A DNA stretch of 64,000 nucleotides from Actinorhabdospora filicis (GCF_030269765.1 NZ_BSTX01000003.1:310001-374000), one strand, 5' to 3'; counted from the first letter of the stretch, positions 6,975-16,228 are shown. Notes: generated from the sequence alone by a model not told the origin. Numbers and translations are program-made.

Positions 6975-9107
6975 ATGGAAACCTCTGCGCCACAACGGAA
7001 GCGGGCCGCCGCGGTGCTCGTCGTCGCGCTACTGGCGCTGCTCGCGTCGGCGGTGTACGGGGCCGGGGCGCTGGATGCGTTCGACCTGTCGCGTTTCGCT
7101 TCGCCGGGGGCGGAGTCGGGGCGGGCGGGTGAGGTGTTGTGGGAGGAGTTCGGTACGGGTGCGCCGAATGTGGTGTTGCTGGCCAGGGCGGCCGATGGTG
7201 ATGTGGACAGTGTGGACTCGGTGGCGGCGGGGCGGGCGCTGACGGCGGAGCTCGCGGGGTATCCGGGGGTGGTGGGGGTGCGGTCGTACTGGACGGACGG
7301 GGCGCCGACGTTGCGGGGGGAGGGTGGGGCGAGTGCGCTGGTGCTGGCGCATGTGCCCGGGGATGCCACGGAGGTGCGGGCTCGGGTTCTTCCGGGGCTG
7401 ACCGAGGCGTTCAGTCGGGAGGGTGGTGCGCTGGCGGTGGACGTCGGGGGCTCCGACGAGCTGTTCCGGCAGGCGGCGGGGCTGGCGCGGGGTGATTTCC
7501 TGACCGCGGAGGCGATCGTGCTGCCGGGGCTGTTGGTGCTGCTTCTGTTGCTGTACCGGCGGACGGTGGCCGCGTTGCTGACGCTCGGGGTCGGGGTGCT
7601 GTCGGTGGTGGCCACGTTGGCGCTGTTGCGGGTGGTCGCGGGGTTCACGGAGGTGTCGACGTTCGCGGCGAACCTGACCCTGGTGATGGGGATCGGGCTG
7701 GCCGTCGACTACTGCTTGTTCGTCATGACGCGCTTTCGTGAGGAGAGCGCGGCGGGTGCGTCCATTGAGGACGCCGTGCGGGCGGCTACCGCGCGGGCCG
7801 GGCGGACGGTGTTGTTCAGTGCCGGGACGGTCGCGGTGAGTCTTTCGGTGCTGCTGTTGTTCCCCTTCCCGTTCCTGCGGTCCTTCGCCTACGCGGGGAT
7901 CCTCGTGCCGGTCACCGCCGGATTGGGTGCGGTCATGGTGCTTCCCGCCGCGTTGCGGTTGTGGGGGCGGCGGGTGGTTCGCGCGACCACTCAGTCCACA
8001 GGGGAGGGGCGGTGGCATCGGGTCGTCACCGGCGTCATGCGGCGGCCCGTGCTGACCGGCGGGCTCGCGCTCGTCGTGGTGCTGTTGCTGGCGTCGCCGT
8101 TCCTCGGGGTGCGCTTCGGGGTTCCGGATGAGCGGGCGCTGCCCGCTGGCGCGCCCGCGCGGGTGGTCACCGAGAGCATCGGCGAGGCCTTCGACGTGGA
8201 GGAGTCCGACGCGCTCCAGGTCGTCACGACCGCGATGGAGCCGGGTGACGATCTCGCCGCCTACGCCGCCGCGCTGTCCATGGTGGACGGTGTCGCGCAG
8301 GTCGACTCGGCCGCCGGGCGTTTCGTGGCCGGAGCCCGCGTCGGCGAGGGGGATCCGGGCCGCGCTCATGGTGCGTCCACGTGGTTGTCGGTGGTCCCGG
8401 GGAGTGAGCGGCTGGACGCCGACGGCCCCGGGCTGGTCGCCGAGGTGCGGGCGGTCGGGGCGCCTTTCGCCGTCCTCGTCGGTGGTTATCCGGCCGAGCT
8501 GGCCGACTTCCGGGACGCGATGCTCGACCGGCTTCCGCTGGTGCTGCTGCTGATCCTGGCCGCCACGGTGCTAATCCTGTTCCTGATGACCGGGAGTGTG
8601 CTGATCCCGGTGAAGGCGACGGTGCTGAACCTGCTGTCGCTGGCGGTGATGTTCGGCGCGCTGGTGTGGGTGTTCCAGGACGGGCATTTGGCGGGGGTCA
8701 TCGGTTTCACGCCGCAGGGGTCGTTCGAGCCGTCGATTCCGATCCTGATGTTCTGTGTCGCCTATGGACTGTCGATGGACTACGAGGTGTTCCTGCTCTC
8801 GCGGATCAAGGAGGAGTGGGACCGGACCGGCGACAACATCGCCGCCGTCGCCCGGGGTGTGCAGCGCAGCGCGCCGCTGGTGACGATGGCCGCGGCGATC
8901 CTGGCGCTGACCTTCGCCGTCTACGCCACCGGGGATGTGGTGTTCCTGCAGATGCTGGGGGTCGGCATGGCGCTGGCGGTGCTGGTGGACGCCACGCTCA
9001 TCCGCGGGGTGCTCATGCCCGCGCTGATGCGGCTGACGGGGCGGGCGAACTGGTGGGCGCCGGGGCCGCTGCGGCGGCTGCATGCGCGGATCGGGTTGCG
9101 GGAGTGA
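6975..9107 (+). CDS. MMPL/RND-family membrane transporter
   Basis: A 710-residue actinobacterial MMPL transporter with two repeats, each with an N-terminal TM helix, an extracytoplasmic domain and five further TM helices. The proton-relay motif G-x-x-x-D-Y appears twice, as MGIGLAVDYCLF and VAYGLSMDYEVF. The family exports lipids or small molecules using the proton gradient. ATG 6975 is chosen because CGGGAG lies just upstream and the TM1 segment (AAAVLVVALLALLASAVYG) follows; an earlier in-frame ATG has no ribosome-binding site. Expression is probably controlled by the divergent TetR gene through the two palindromes. The substrate is unknown. Confidence 0.9.
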   Translation: METSAPQRKRAAAVLVVALLALLASAVYGAGALDAFDLSRFASPGAESGRAGEVLWEEFGTGAPNVVLLARAADGDVDSVDSVAAGRALTAELAGYPGVVGVRSYWTDGAPTLRGEGGASALVLAHVPGDATEVRARVLPGLTEAFSREGGALAVDVGGSDELFRQAAGLARGDFLTAEAIVLPGLLVLLLLLYRRTVAALLTLGVGVLSVVATLALLRVVAGFTEVSTFAANLTLVMGIGLAVDYCLFVMTRFREESAAGASIEDAVRAATARAGRTVLFSAGTVAVSLSVLLLFPFPFLRSFAYAGILVPVTAGLGAVMVLPAALRLWGRRVVRATTQSTGEGRWHRVVTGVMRRPVLTGGLALVVVLLLASPFLGVRFGVPDERALPAGAPARVVTESIGEAFDVEESDALQVVTTAMEPGDDLAAYAAALSMVDGVAQVDSAAGRFVAGARVGEGDPGRAHGASTWLSVVPGSERLDADGPGLVAEVRAVGAPFAVLVGGYPAELADFRDAMLDRLPLVLLLILAATVLILFLMTGSVLIPVKATVLNLLSLAVMFGALVWVFQDGHLAGVIGFTPQGSFEPSIPILMFCVAYGLSMDYEVFLLSRIKEEWDRTGDNIAAVARGVQRSAPLVTMAAAILALTFAVYATGDVVFLQMLGVGMALAVLVDATLIRGVLMPALMRLTGRANWWAPGPLRRLHARIGLRE

Positions 9108-9111
9108 GGGG

Positions 9112-9807
9112 TCACCCGGCGTGGGCGGTGATGCCGTCGAGGAGGAACCCGAGTCCGGAGGAGAAGGCGGCGTCCCAGTCGGTGTCGGCGATGTAGTTGT
9201 GGGCGGCGACGGTGGGGAACTCGGCGGCGACGGACTGGAGGTGGCGGCGGCCGGCTTCGAGTTCGGCGGCGGGTAGGCGCAGGCCGATCTGGCCGGAGAC
9301 CGAGCCCATCACGTGGTTGTAGAGGGCCCAGGTGGCGGGGTTCACCTGGGCCGCCGGGAGTCCGGTGCGCACGAGGGCCGACTGGAGGAACTCCATCCAG
9401 GCCAGGAAGCGCGGGCCGATGAGGGGACGGCGGCGGGCGGGGACGGCCGCCGACCACGGGTGGCGCAGCATCGCCGCGCGCCAGGCGTGCAGGAGGGCGG
9501 TGACGTCGGCGCGGGGTGAGCCGGTGGGGGACGGGACGGTGGCCTCGCCGAAGATCGCGTCGACGGCCAGGTCGATGACGTCGTCCTTTGTGGACACGTG
9601 CCAGTAGAGGGTGGTGGCGCCGGCGTCGAGGCGCTCGGCGAGGCGGCGCATGGTGAGCCGGTCCATGCCCTCGTCGTCGAGGAGGGCGACGGCGGCCTCG
9701 GTGATGCGCGCGCGGGTCAGCGGCGGGTCGCCCTTGTGGGCGCGCGCGGGCCGCAGCCACACGTCGCCGACGGGCGTGGGGGAGTTCTCGCCGGGGATGG
9801 CCCTCAC
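9112..9807 (-). CDS. TetR-family regulator with a tetracycline-repressor-type C-terminal domain
   Basis: 231 residues. The N-terminal HTH includes LTRARITEAAVALLDDEGMD, then LTMRRLAERLDAGATTLYWH-V, matching the TetR class whose members have an LYWH-V segment. The C-terminal region is of the class-1 TetR C type. It is divergent from the DHA2-type exporter gene at 10038, whose promoter region holds two CTAGA...TCTAG-type palindromes. A role in repressing that exporter and the following oxygenase is inferred from the arrangement. Confidence 0.88.
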   Translation of the reverse strand: MRAIPGENSPTPVGDVWLRPARAHKGDPPLTRARITEAAVALLDDEGMDRLTMRRLAERLDAGATTLYWHVSTKDDVIDLAVDAIFGEATVPSPTGSPRADVTALLHAWRAAMLRHPWSAAVPARRRPLIGPRFLAWMEFLQSALVRTGLPAAQVNPATWALYNHVMGSVSGQIGLRLPAAELEAGRRHLQSVAAEFPTVAAHNYIADTDWDAAFSSGLGFLLDGITAHAG

Positions 9808-9989
9808 CTCCGTGCTCGCCGCGGACTGGCCGCCAAGGTATCACCGGCCGCTCGCGACACCCGGACGGCGGGCGGTGTGGCCCAGGTCTCACATTCTCCC
9901 GAAAGCGCTGGTGGACGGCCGTTCGCGCGCGCCCAGGCGCGGCTTCGCGGGCGGCCTCCGGGCCGCGCGGGCGTGCTAGGTTGCCGTCA

Positions 9990-10006
9990 CTAGAACAACG
10001 TTCTAG
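9990..10006. promoter_or_regulatory. TetR operator candidate upstream of the DHA2 exporter
   Basis: CTAGAACAACGTTCTAG, a perfect 7-bp inverted repeat with a 3-bp centre, 31 bp before the exporter start. Confidence 0.6.
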
Positions 10007-10009
10007 AGA

Positions 10010-10026
10010 CTAGATCAATGTTCGAG
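10010..10026. promoter_or_regulatory. Second, imperfect copy of the CTAGA-type operator
   Basis: CTAGATCAATGTTCGAG, 20 bp downstream of and matching the first palindrome with substitutions. It overlaps the ribosome-binding region (GAAGGG) of the exporter gene. Confidence 0.5.
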
Positions 10027-10037
10027 AAGGGTGTCGT

Positions 10038-11435
10038 GTGCTCACCGAAACACCACCAACGTCCACCCGCCGCTGGTGGACCCTGCCCGTCGTCGCCCTC
10101 GCCCAGCTCATGGTCGTGCTGGACGCCACGATCGTGAACATCGCGCTGCCCTCGGCGCAGCGCGAGCTCGGCATGGCCGACGGCGACCGGCACTGGGTCA
10201 TCACCGCCTACGCCCTCGCCTTCGGCGGCCTGCTGCTGCTCGGCGGACGGGTGTGCGGCCTCCTGGGACACCGGCGCGCCTTCGCCCTCGGGCTGGCCGG
10301 ATTCGCGCTCGCCTCGGCGCTCGGTGGCGCGGCCGGGAACGCGGGCGTGCTCATCGGCGCGCGGGCCGGGCAAGGCGCCTTCGCCGCGCTGCTGGCGCCC
10401 GCCGCGCTGTCGCTCGTCACGCTCACGTTCACCGAGGCGCGCGAGCGCGGGCGGGCCTTCGGGACCTTCGCCGGGGTCGGCGCCGGTGGGGCCGCGCTGG
10501 GCGTGGTCGCCGGTGGCCTGCTCACCCAGTACGCCGACTGGCGCTGGTGCCTCTACATCAACGTGCCGATGGCGGTGATCGCGCTGGCCGGGACGCCGCT
10601 CATCGCCCGGCACCGGCCCGCCGGGCGGCTCGCCGAGCTGGACGTCGCCGGCGTCCTGCTCAGCGCGGGCGGCTTCGTCGCGCTCGTCTACGGTTTCACC
10701 CGCGCCGAGGCGCGCGGCTGGGGCGACCCGGAGGTCCTGGGCCTGCTCGGCGGTGGCCTCGCGCTGCTGGCGGTCTTCGCCCTCACCCAGCGGCGGAGGC
10801 GGCATCCGTTGCTGCCGCCCAGGATCCTCGCGCACCGGACGCGGGCGATGGCGCTGGTCTCGGTGGCCCTGATGTTCCTGGCGATGTTCGGCTTCTACCT
10901 CTTCGTCAGCTACTACACCCAGACCGTGCTGGGCTACAGCGCGGTTCGGGCCGGGCTGACGCTGCTGGTCAACGCCATCGCCGCGATCGCCGGATCCATG
11001 CTGCTGGCCCGCATCCGCGTCCCGGCGTGGGCGCTCATCGTCGGCTCGCTGCTCACCGCCGCCGCCGGGATGGCCGTGCTCACCGCGATGACCACCCCGG
11101 CGCTGCTGGTCGCGCAGGTCCTCACCGGCCTCGGCCTGGGCTGCCTGCTGGCCGCCGCGACGAACCTGGTCACCGCCGGGGTCGGCGGCGCCGAGGACGC
11201 CGGTGTCGCCTCGGCCGCCTACAACGCCGTCCAGCAACTGGGCGCGGCCCTGGGGACCGCGCTGCTCAACTCCATCGCCCTCGGCGTCACCGCCGCCCGG
11301 CTCGACGCCGGGACGCCACCCGCAAAGGCCACAGTGGACGGCTACTCCGTCGCGCTGTGGATCGCCTTCGCCGTCCTCGTCGCGGCGGCACTCATCGCCG
11401 CCGCGCTCGCCAACCCGTTCCGGAGGAAGCCATGA
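10038..11435 (+). CDS. DHA2-type (EmrB/QacA-like) MFS multidrug exporter
   Basis: A 465-residue, 14-TM type MFS protein. The N-terminus has LMVVLDATIVNIALPS, the motif D1 characteristic of DHA2 drug exporters, then WVITAYALAFGGLLLLGGR. Further hydrophobic segments fill the protein to NPFRRKP at the C-terminus. GTG 10038 is preceded by GAAGGG. The stop overlaps the ATG of the 2OG oxygenase (ATGA), indicating translational coupling. Two palindromes upstream and the divergent TetR gene suggest drug- or metabolite-inducible control. Confidence 0.9.
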   Translation: MLTETPPTSTRRWWTLPVVALAQLMVVLDATIVNIALPSAQRELGMADGDRHWVITAYALAFGGLLLLGGRVCGLLGHRRAFALGLAGFALASALGGAAGNAGVLIGARAGQGAFAALLAPAALSLVTLTFTEARERGRAFGTFAGVGAGGAALGVVAGGLLTQYADWRWCLYINVPMAVIALAGTPLIARHRPAGRLAELDVAGVLLSAGGFVALVYGFTRAEARGWGDPEVLGLLGGGLALLAVFALTQRRRRHPLLPPRILAHRTRAMALVSVALMFLAMFGFYLFVSYYTQTVLGYSAVRAGLTLLVNAIAAIAGSMLLARIRVPAWALIVGSLLTAAAGMAVLTAMTTPALLVAQVLTGLGLGCLLAAATNLVTAGVGGAEDAGVASAAYNAVQQLGAALGTALLNSIALGVTAARLDAGTPPAKATVDGYSVALWIAFAVLVAAALIAAALANPFRRKP

Positions 11436-12367
11436 CCCTTGTGCCGATCATCGACCTGTCCACCCGCGACACCCCCGAAGGCCGCGCCGCCATCGCCGCG
11501 CGCATCGGCGACGCCTGCCGGACCTCCGGCTTCTACGTCATCACCGGCCACGGCGTCCCCGCCGACCTCGTGGAGCGCATGTACACCGTCACCAACGACT
11601 TCTTCCGCCTGCCGCGCGCGCTGAAGGACCGGGTCGCCACCCGGCCGGGCGTCTCCGGCTTCCGCCGCGCCGGCGGCAGCACCGCCGCCAGCATCGGCGA
11701 GGAGACCCCGCCCGACCTGTGCGAGGTCTACGCCGCGCACGTCACCGGCGAGCTCCCCGACGACGAGCGCGCCGCCCTCGGCGGCCCGTGGGCGACGTGG
11801 ACGCTGGCCAACATCTGGCCCTCGGCGGAGTTCAAGGCCGTGTGGTGGGAGTACATGGACACCGTGGGCGCGCTGGCCGCCGACCTCATGCGGCTGTCGG
11901 CGCTGGCCCTGGGGCTCGACGAGGAGTACTTCGCCGGGCGCTTCGACCGGCACGGCTCCTCGGTCGCGGCCAACTACTACTACCCGCAGGTCCGCCCGCC
12001 GCTGCCCGGACAGCTGCGGCGCGGCCCGCACACCGACTTCGGCGGCCTGACCGTGCTCTACCAGGAGGACCACCGCTCCGGCCTCCAGGTCGCCGACATC
12101 ACCGGCGCATGGCGGGATGTCGCGGTGGTCCCGGGGAGCTTCGTGGTCAACATCGGCGACCTGATGTCGCTGTGGACGGGCGGGCGCTGGCTGTCCACAA
12201 TGCACCGGGTGATCAATCCCGATGACGCCGGGACCTCGCGGCTGTCGATCCCGTTCTTCTACCTGCCCAATCACGACGCGGTCATCGAGCCCGTCGACGG
12301 CGGCGGGGACGCCGTGATCGCCGGTGAGTGGATGTCGCGCAAGCTGGAGAAGCTCTTCACCGGGTGA
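11432..12367 (+). CDS. 2-oxoglutarate/Fe(II)-dependent dioxygenase, isopenicillin-N-synthase-like
   Basis: 311 residues. The DIOX_N domain (VPIIDLSTRDTPEGRAAIA, then SGFYVITGHGVP) is followed by the jelly-roll with the Fe ligands: His and Asp in GPHTDFGGLTVLYQ and the distal His in STMHRVINP, with the 2OG-binding Arg in SRLSIPFF. The family oxidises, ring-closes or desaturates small molecules. Its ATG overlaps the exporter stop by four bases, so exporter and oxygenase are made together. A resistance or detoxification role is possible, but the substrate is unknown. It converges on the MFS gene at 12357-13568 with an 11-bp overlap of the 3' ends. Confidence 0.88.
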   Translation: MTLVPIIDLSTRDTPEGRAAIAARIGDACRTSGFYVITGHGVPADLVERMYTVTNDFFRLPRALKDRVATRPGVSGFRRAGGSTAASIGEETPPDLCEVYAAHVTGELPDDERAALGGPWATWTLANIWPSAEFKAVWWEYMDTVGALAADLMRLSALALGLDEEYFAGRFDRHGSSVAANYYYPQVRPPLPGQLRRGPHTDFGGLTVLYQEDHRSGLQVADITGAWRDVAVVPGSFVVNIGDLMSLWTGGRWLSTMHRVINPDDAGTSRLSIPFFYLPNHDAVIEPVDGGGDAVIAGEWMSRKLEKLFTG

Positions 12368-13568
12368 GTTTCGCCGGGGCGCGGCCGATCCGCGGCGCCA
12401 GCGCCGCCGCCGTCAGGCACACCGCGGCGCAGCCGCCGAAGAACCACGCCGCGCCCCAGCGCTGCGACACCAGCCCCGCCAGGGGAAGCAGCAGCGGACT
12501 CAGCCCGAGAGTCGCCAATGTGGACACCGCCGTGATCCGGCCCAGATAGCGCGGCTCGGTGCGGGCCTGGAGCTCGGCGGCGCCCACCACCATCGCCACC
12601 CCGCCCGACAGCCCCAGCGCACCGGAGCACACGATCGCGGCCACCGGCGAGGCGAGCACGCCGGTGGCCGCCACCAGGATCCCGCTCGCCGCAAGGGACA
12701 GTGCCATCACCGCACCCGGCCGCCGGAACCGGCCCACCGCCAGCAGCCCCAGCCCGGAGACCGCGCCACCGACGCTGAAGCCACTGAGCAGACCGCCCAG
12801 GACGCCCGCCGCCCAGCCACGCTCGCCGGTCAGCAGCACCAGCCCGGCCGCCACCGGCCCGCTGAAGCACATCTCGCCGAGCCCGATGACCACGACGAGG
12901 CGGGACAGGACCCGGTCGCCGCGCAGGTGCCGCAGGCCCTCGCGGAGATCGCGCCACGGACCGCCCGCGCGAGGGGAGTCCGGGACGGGCCGCAGCCGGG
13001 TGGCGGCCAGCAGCACCAGCGAGACGGCGAAGAGCGCGGCGGCCGTCCCGAAGCCCGCGGGCGAACCGAGGCCCAGGGCCGCGGCGGCGATGAGGGGGCC
13101 GCAGGCGTTGCTCGCGCGCACCGCCAGCGACCGCATCGCCTGGACGCGGGTGAGCTGATCGGGGCCGGTCAGCCGGGGCGGCAGCGCGCCGACGGCGGGC
13201 ATGAACATCGCGTCGGCCGCGCCGAAGACCAGCGCGACGCCCACCAGCGTCCACAGGCTCGGCCCGAACAGCGCCGAGACCGCGGCGGCGCCCATGACCA
13301 CGCAGCGCACCAGGTCGGCGGCGATGACCACCCGGCGCGGCCCGAAACGGTCGGCGACCACGCCACCGGCCAGCATCAGCACCGCCCGGGGGACCGCGCC
13401 CGCCGCCAGCACCAGGCCGACCTGCGCCGGTCCGCCCGCGCGCGAGGCCGCCCACGACAGGGTCAGGAAGTACACGACGTCACCGGTCACCGAGGTCGTG
13501 TAGGCCCCCAGCCAGCGCAGGACGTTGCCGTCGCGGTGGGCGGCGCGCGCGGGCGCCTCCAGCAGCAT
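12357..13568 (-). CDS. MFS transporter (MFS_3/enterobactin-exporter-like)
   Basis: A 403-residue, roughly 12-TM MFS protein. It begins MLLEAPARAAHRDGNVLRWL and then TTSVTGDVVYFLTLSW, typical of the macrolide/enterobactin-exporter-like MFS_3 group. The loop between TM2 and TM3 reads VADRFGPRRVV (motif A). ATG 13568 overlaps the last base of the upstream ArsR-type gene's TGA, so the two form an operon. Because the regulator gene has an internal stop, control of this transporter may have changed. Substrate unknown. Confidence 0.85.
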   Translation of the reverse strand: MLLEAPARAAHRDGNVLRWLGAYTTSVTGDVVYFLTLSWAASRAGGPAQVGLVLAAGAVPRAVLMLAGGVVADRFGPRRVVIAADLVRCVVMGAAAVSALFGPSLWTLVGVALVFGAADAMFMPAVGALPPRLTGPDQLTRVQAMRSLAVRASNACGPLIAAAALGLGSPAGFGTAAALFAVSLVLLAATRLRPVPDSPRAGGPWRDLREGLRHLRGDRVLSRLVVVIGLGEMCFSGPVAAGLVLLTGERGWAAGVLGGLLSGFSVGGAVSGLGLLAVGRFRRPGAVMALSLAASGILVAATGVLASPVAAIVCSGALGLSGGVAMVVGAAELQARTEPRYLGRITAVSTLATLGLSPLLLPLAGLVSQRWGAAWFFGGCAAVCLTAAALAPRIGRAPAKLTR

Positions 13569-14110
13569 CAGGACTCCGCGAGCGGGAACGCCTGGAGCCG
13601 CACCGAGACCGGCTCGCCGCCCTCCTCGCTCGCGCGGGCGGCGATGAGGGCGTGCAGCTCGCGCTTGAGCGCGTCCAGCCCGGCCGGGGTGAGGCGGAGG
13701 GTGTGGTCGCTGAAGACCGAGGCGGCGAACCAGTCCTCGGACAGGGCGGGGACGCGCTCGGCGACGCGGCGCAGCCCGTCGGCGTAGGCCAGCGCGAGCG
13801 CCTGGACGTAGGCGCGCCCGTCCTCGCGCTCGCCGGGGGAGCCGGCCGGATCGTGCAGGGACCGCTCGTGGACGGCGCGCCACCAGCGCTCGCGGCGGTT
13901 GCCGCGCTCGGCGTCCTCCGCGATGAGGCCACCGGCGGCCAGGCGGCGCAGGTGTTAGCTGGCCGCGCCGGAGTCGAGCCCGAAACGGGTCGCGAGCTGG
14001 CGGGCGGTGGCGGGGCCGTGCTGGCGGAGGTGGCCGAGGAAGGTCAGGCGCATGGGGTGGGCCAGCACGCGCAGCGCGGCGGCGTCGAGGGTGACGAAGC
14101 TGTCGGCCAT
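13568..14110 (-). pseudogene. ArsR-like HTH regulator interrupted by an in-frame TAA
   Basis: From ATG 14110 the product reads MADSFVTLDAAALRVLAHPM, continues through a winged-helix start (ATARQLATRFGLDSGAAS) and meets TAA at 13955-13957. The same frame then continues as HLRRLAAGGLIAEDAERGNR and stays open to the TGA at 13568-13570. In intact relatives the motif is SYHLRRL, so a tyrosine codon (TAC/TAT) has become TAA. The stop lies just after the recognition helix, so the truncated 51-residue product would lack the wing and the C-terminal domain. The downstream TGA overlaps the MFS start. A recent nonsense mutation is the simplest reading; a sequencing error would look the same. Confidence 0.75.
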
Positions 14111-14233
14111 GCGGGAGAATGTAGCTTGGAGAAGAACTCTTCGCGAAGAACTCTTCTCCTTTTGATTGGCCCGATCCGTTGCCCGCCGATTGGCCCTCGC
14201 GCGGGAGGCCGCCGCGCGTCTACAGTCGCGACC

Positions 14234-14968
14234 ATGATCAACGAAACCGGTGACATGCTGCGGCGTCAGGCCCGCAACTCCGCCGCCTTCTGGGCGGCCA
14301 AGGGCCGCGCGCGCGGGCACGAGGTGGTGCGCGAGCGCGGCTTCCTCGCCGCGGCCGGGGACGAGCGGGCCGGGCTGCGCGTCCTCATCCAGGAGCCCGA
14401 CCTGTCGGCCGCCGAGCTGGACGCCATCGGCGACCTGGTGAAGGCCGCGTCCGGGCCGGTGGACGTGGAGGATCCCTACAGCGCCACCGACCTGAGCGCC
14501 TTCGGGTGGCGCTCGTGGCAGATGCCGGTGATGGCGCGCCCGGCGGGACCCGCTGCCGCGCCCGCGATGGAGGTCGTCCAGGTCGCCGGTGAGGCCGATC
14601 TGCGCGAGGCCGAGCGGGTGGTGATCGAGAGCTTCGGGCTGGCGCGCTTCGAGCCCTACCGCGCCGGTGAGCTGTTCCCGCCGTCCTTCCTGGAGCAGGA
14701 GGGCGTGGGCGTGTTCGTCGCGCGCCTGGACGGCGAGGTCGCCGGGGCGGCGGTCACCGTGGTCGCCGGCGGCTGGGGGAGCCACTACTGGGTGGGCACC
14801 TCGGAGAAGTTCCGCTCGCGCGGCGCCGGACGGGCGGTCATGCTCGGCTCGCTGGCCGCCGCCGACGTGCCGTGGACGCTGACCGCCTCGCGCCTGGGAC
14901 GCCCGCTCTACGAGTCGCTGGGGTACTCCGAGGCCGCGCCCTCGACGTGGTGGTCCTCGACGCCGTGA
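14234..14968 (+). CDS. GNAT-family N-acetyltransferase
   Basis: A 244-residue protein from ATG 14234. The C-terminal half has the GNAT acetyl-CoA region: VGTSEKFRSRGAGRAVMLG (R-x-x-G-x-G/A equivalent), and ends RLGRPLYESLGYSEA, a typical GNAT beta6-beta7 ending. The N-terminal half (about residues 1-110) is a helical extension unique to this subgroup. The substrate is not identifiable. It is divergent from the broken ArsR-like gene and precedes the SecY-like gene by about 60 bp. Confidence 0.8.
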   Translation: MINETGDMLRRQARNSAAFWAAKGRARGHEVVRERGFLAAAGDERAGLRVLIQEPDLSAAELDAIGDLVKAASGPVDVEDPYSATDLSAFGWRSWQMPVMARPAGPAAAPAMEVVQVAGEADLREAERVVIESFGLARFEPYRAGELFPPSFLEQEGVGVFVARLDGEVAGAAVTVVAGGWGSHYWVGTSEKFRSRGAGRAVMLGSLAAADVPWTLTASRLGRPLYESLGYSEAAPSTWWSSTP

Positions 14969-15028
14969 CGGGTGGCGGCCGGGCCGTACGATGTGGACGG
15001 TCCGGCTCCGGTTCCCCTGGGGGAGGCC

Positions 15029-16228
15029 ATGACCGCCGTCGCCCGCCATTTCTTCGCCCCCCGCGTGCTGTGGCGGATCGCCGTCACCCTCCTCGCGATC
15101 GCCCTGCTGCGGCTCGGGCAGCGCGTGCCATTGCCCAATGTGGACGCTCCCGCAGCCCCCGGCGGGGTCCTGGACCTGGTCAGCGGCGGCGGTATCGGGC
15201 GGCTGTCGGTGTGCGCGCTCGGCGTCTGGCCCTACCTCATCGCCCGGCCGGTCACGGCCGCGCTCATCGGCGCGATTCCCCGGCTGCGGTCCCTGGCCGA
15301 GGCCGGGATCGCCGGGACGCGGCGGCTGAACCGGCTGCTGTGGGCGGTGGCGGTGCTCCTGGGTCTGGGACTGTCCACGGTGGTCGTCGCGGTGGCCGCC
15401 GGTGGCGGTTTCGGCGCGCGGGCACTGGATTCCACCGCCTTCGGCCCGCTGGCGCTCATGGCCGCGGTGCTGGGCGCGGGCTCGGTCGCGATGCTGCCGC
15501 TGGCGTGGGCGGTCAACCGCTTCGGCTTCGGCAACGGCCACCTGATCCTCGCGCTCGCGCCGCTGCTGGCCGGGTTCACCGGCCGCTTCGGGGCGGTCCT
15601 GCGCGAGGACGGGCCGGCGGTGTTCGCCGCGATCGTCATCGCGGTCCTCGCGGCCATCGCCGTGCGCGCCGGGGTGTCGCAGGCGCAGCGGCGGATCCCG
15701 ATCCAGTACGCCAAGCGCATGATCGGCCGCCGGGTCCACGGCGGCGGCCCCACCTACCTGCCGATCCCGCTGGTGTCCGGTGGCGACAAGGCGCTGCTGT
15801 GGGTGAGCCTGCCGCTGCTCGCGCCCGCGCTGATCTGGCCGGGCTGGCGGGCCGGGAGTCCCTGGTACGTGGCGGCCTTCGCGGTCCTGGTCTGGGTGGC
15901 GACCCTCTTCGTCACCGTCGGGGCGCGCGACTGGTCCGGGGAGGTGCGGCGGCTGGAGCGCACCGGAGCCTTCGTCCCCGGGATCCAGCCGGGCGCGCCC
16001 ACCGAGCGGTACCTGGCATACGTCCGCGACCGGCTGTCCCTGGCCGGGGCGACACTGTGGACGCTCGGCGCGGCCCTCCCGCTGGTCACCGCCGCCCTGC
16101 TCGGCGCCGATCCGGGCCTGTTCCTCCTCCCGGTCACGGTGTTCCACATCGTCGAGATCGCCATGACCACCGCCCGCCAGATCGACACCCGGGTGCGGAT
16201 GCGCGCCTACGCGGGCGTCCTGCGCTGA
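15029..16228 (+). CDS. Orphan SecY-family translocase paralogue
   Basis: About 399 residues with roughly ten hydrophobic segments. SecY hallmarks are LAIALLRLGQRVPLPNVDA after TM1, the cytoplasmic loop QAQRRIPIQYAKRMIGRR (compare A-R-R-I-P-V-Q-Y-A-K-R in housekeeping SecY), and FVPGIQPGAPTERYLAYVRD before the last helices. It is shorter than typical actinobacterial SecY (about 435), and no ribosomal-protein, adk or map genes lie nearby, so it is not the housekeeping copy. ATG 15029 follows GGGGGAGG; earlier in-frame starts lack that signal. Partners such as SecA2 or accessory Sec proteins are not visible in the window. Confidence 0.8.
   Translation: MTAVARHFFAPRVLWRIAVTLLAIALLRLGQRVPLPNVDAPAAPGGVLDLVSGGGIGRLSVCALGVWPYLIARPVTAALIGAIPRLRSLAEAGIAGTRRLNRLLWAVAVLLGLGLSTVVVAVAAGGGFGARALDSTAFGPLALMAAVLGAGSVAMLPLAWAVNRFGFGNGHLILALAPLLAGFTGRFGAVLREDGPAVFAAIVIAVLAAIAVRAGVSQAQRRIPIQYAKRMIGRRVHGGGPTYLPIPLVSGGDKALLWVSLPLLAPALIWPGWRAGSPWYVAAFAVLVWVATLFVTVGARDWSGEVRRLERTGAFVPGIQPGAPTERYLAYVRDRLSLAGATLWTLGAALPLVTAALLGADPGLFLLPVTVFHIVEIAMTTARQIDTRVRMRAYAGVLR

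Noticed and set aside
10031..11431. Long alternate frame that reads through the exporter region into the oxygenase
   Set aside because: Its composition (Arg/Ala/Gly-rich) is that of a GC-driven shadow; the MFS frame has TM helices and the oxygenase has its own ATG.
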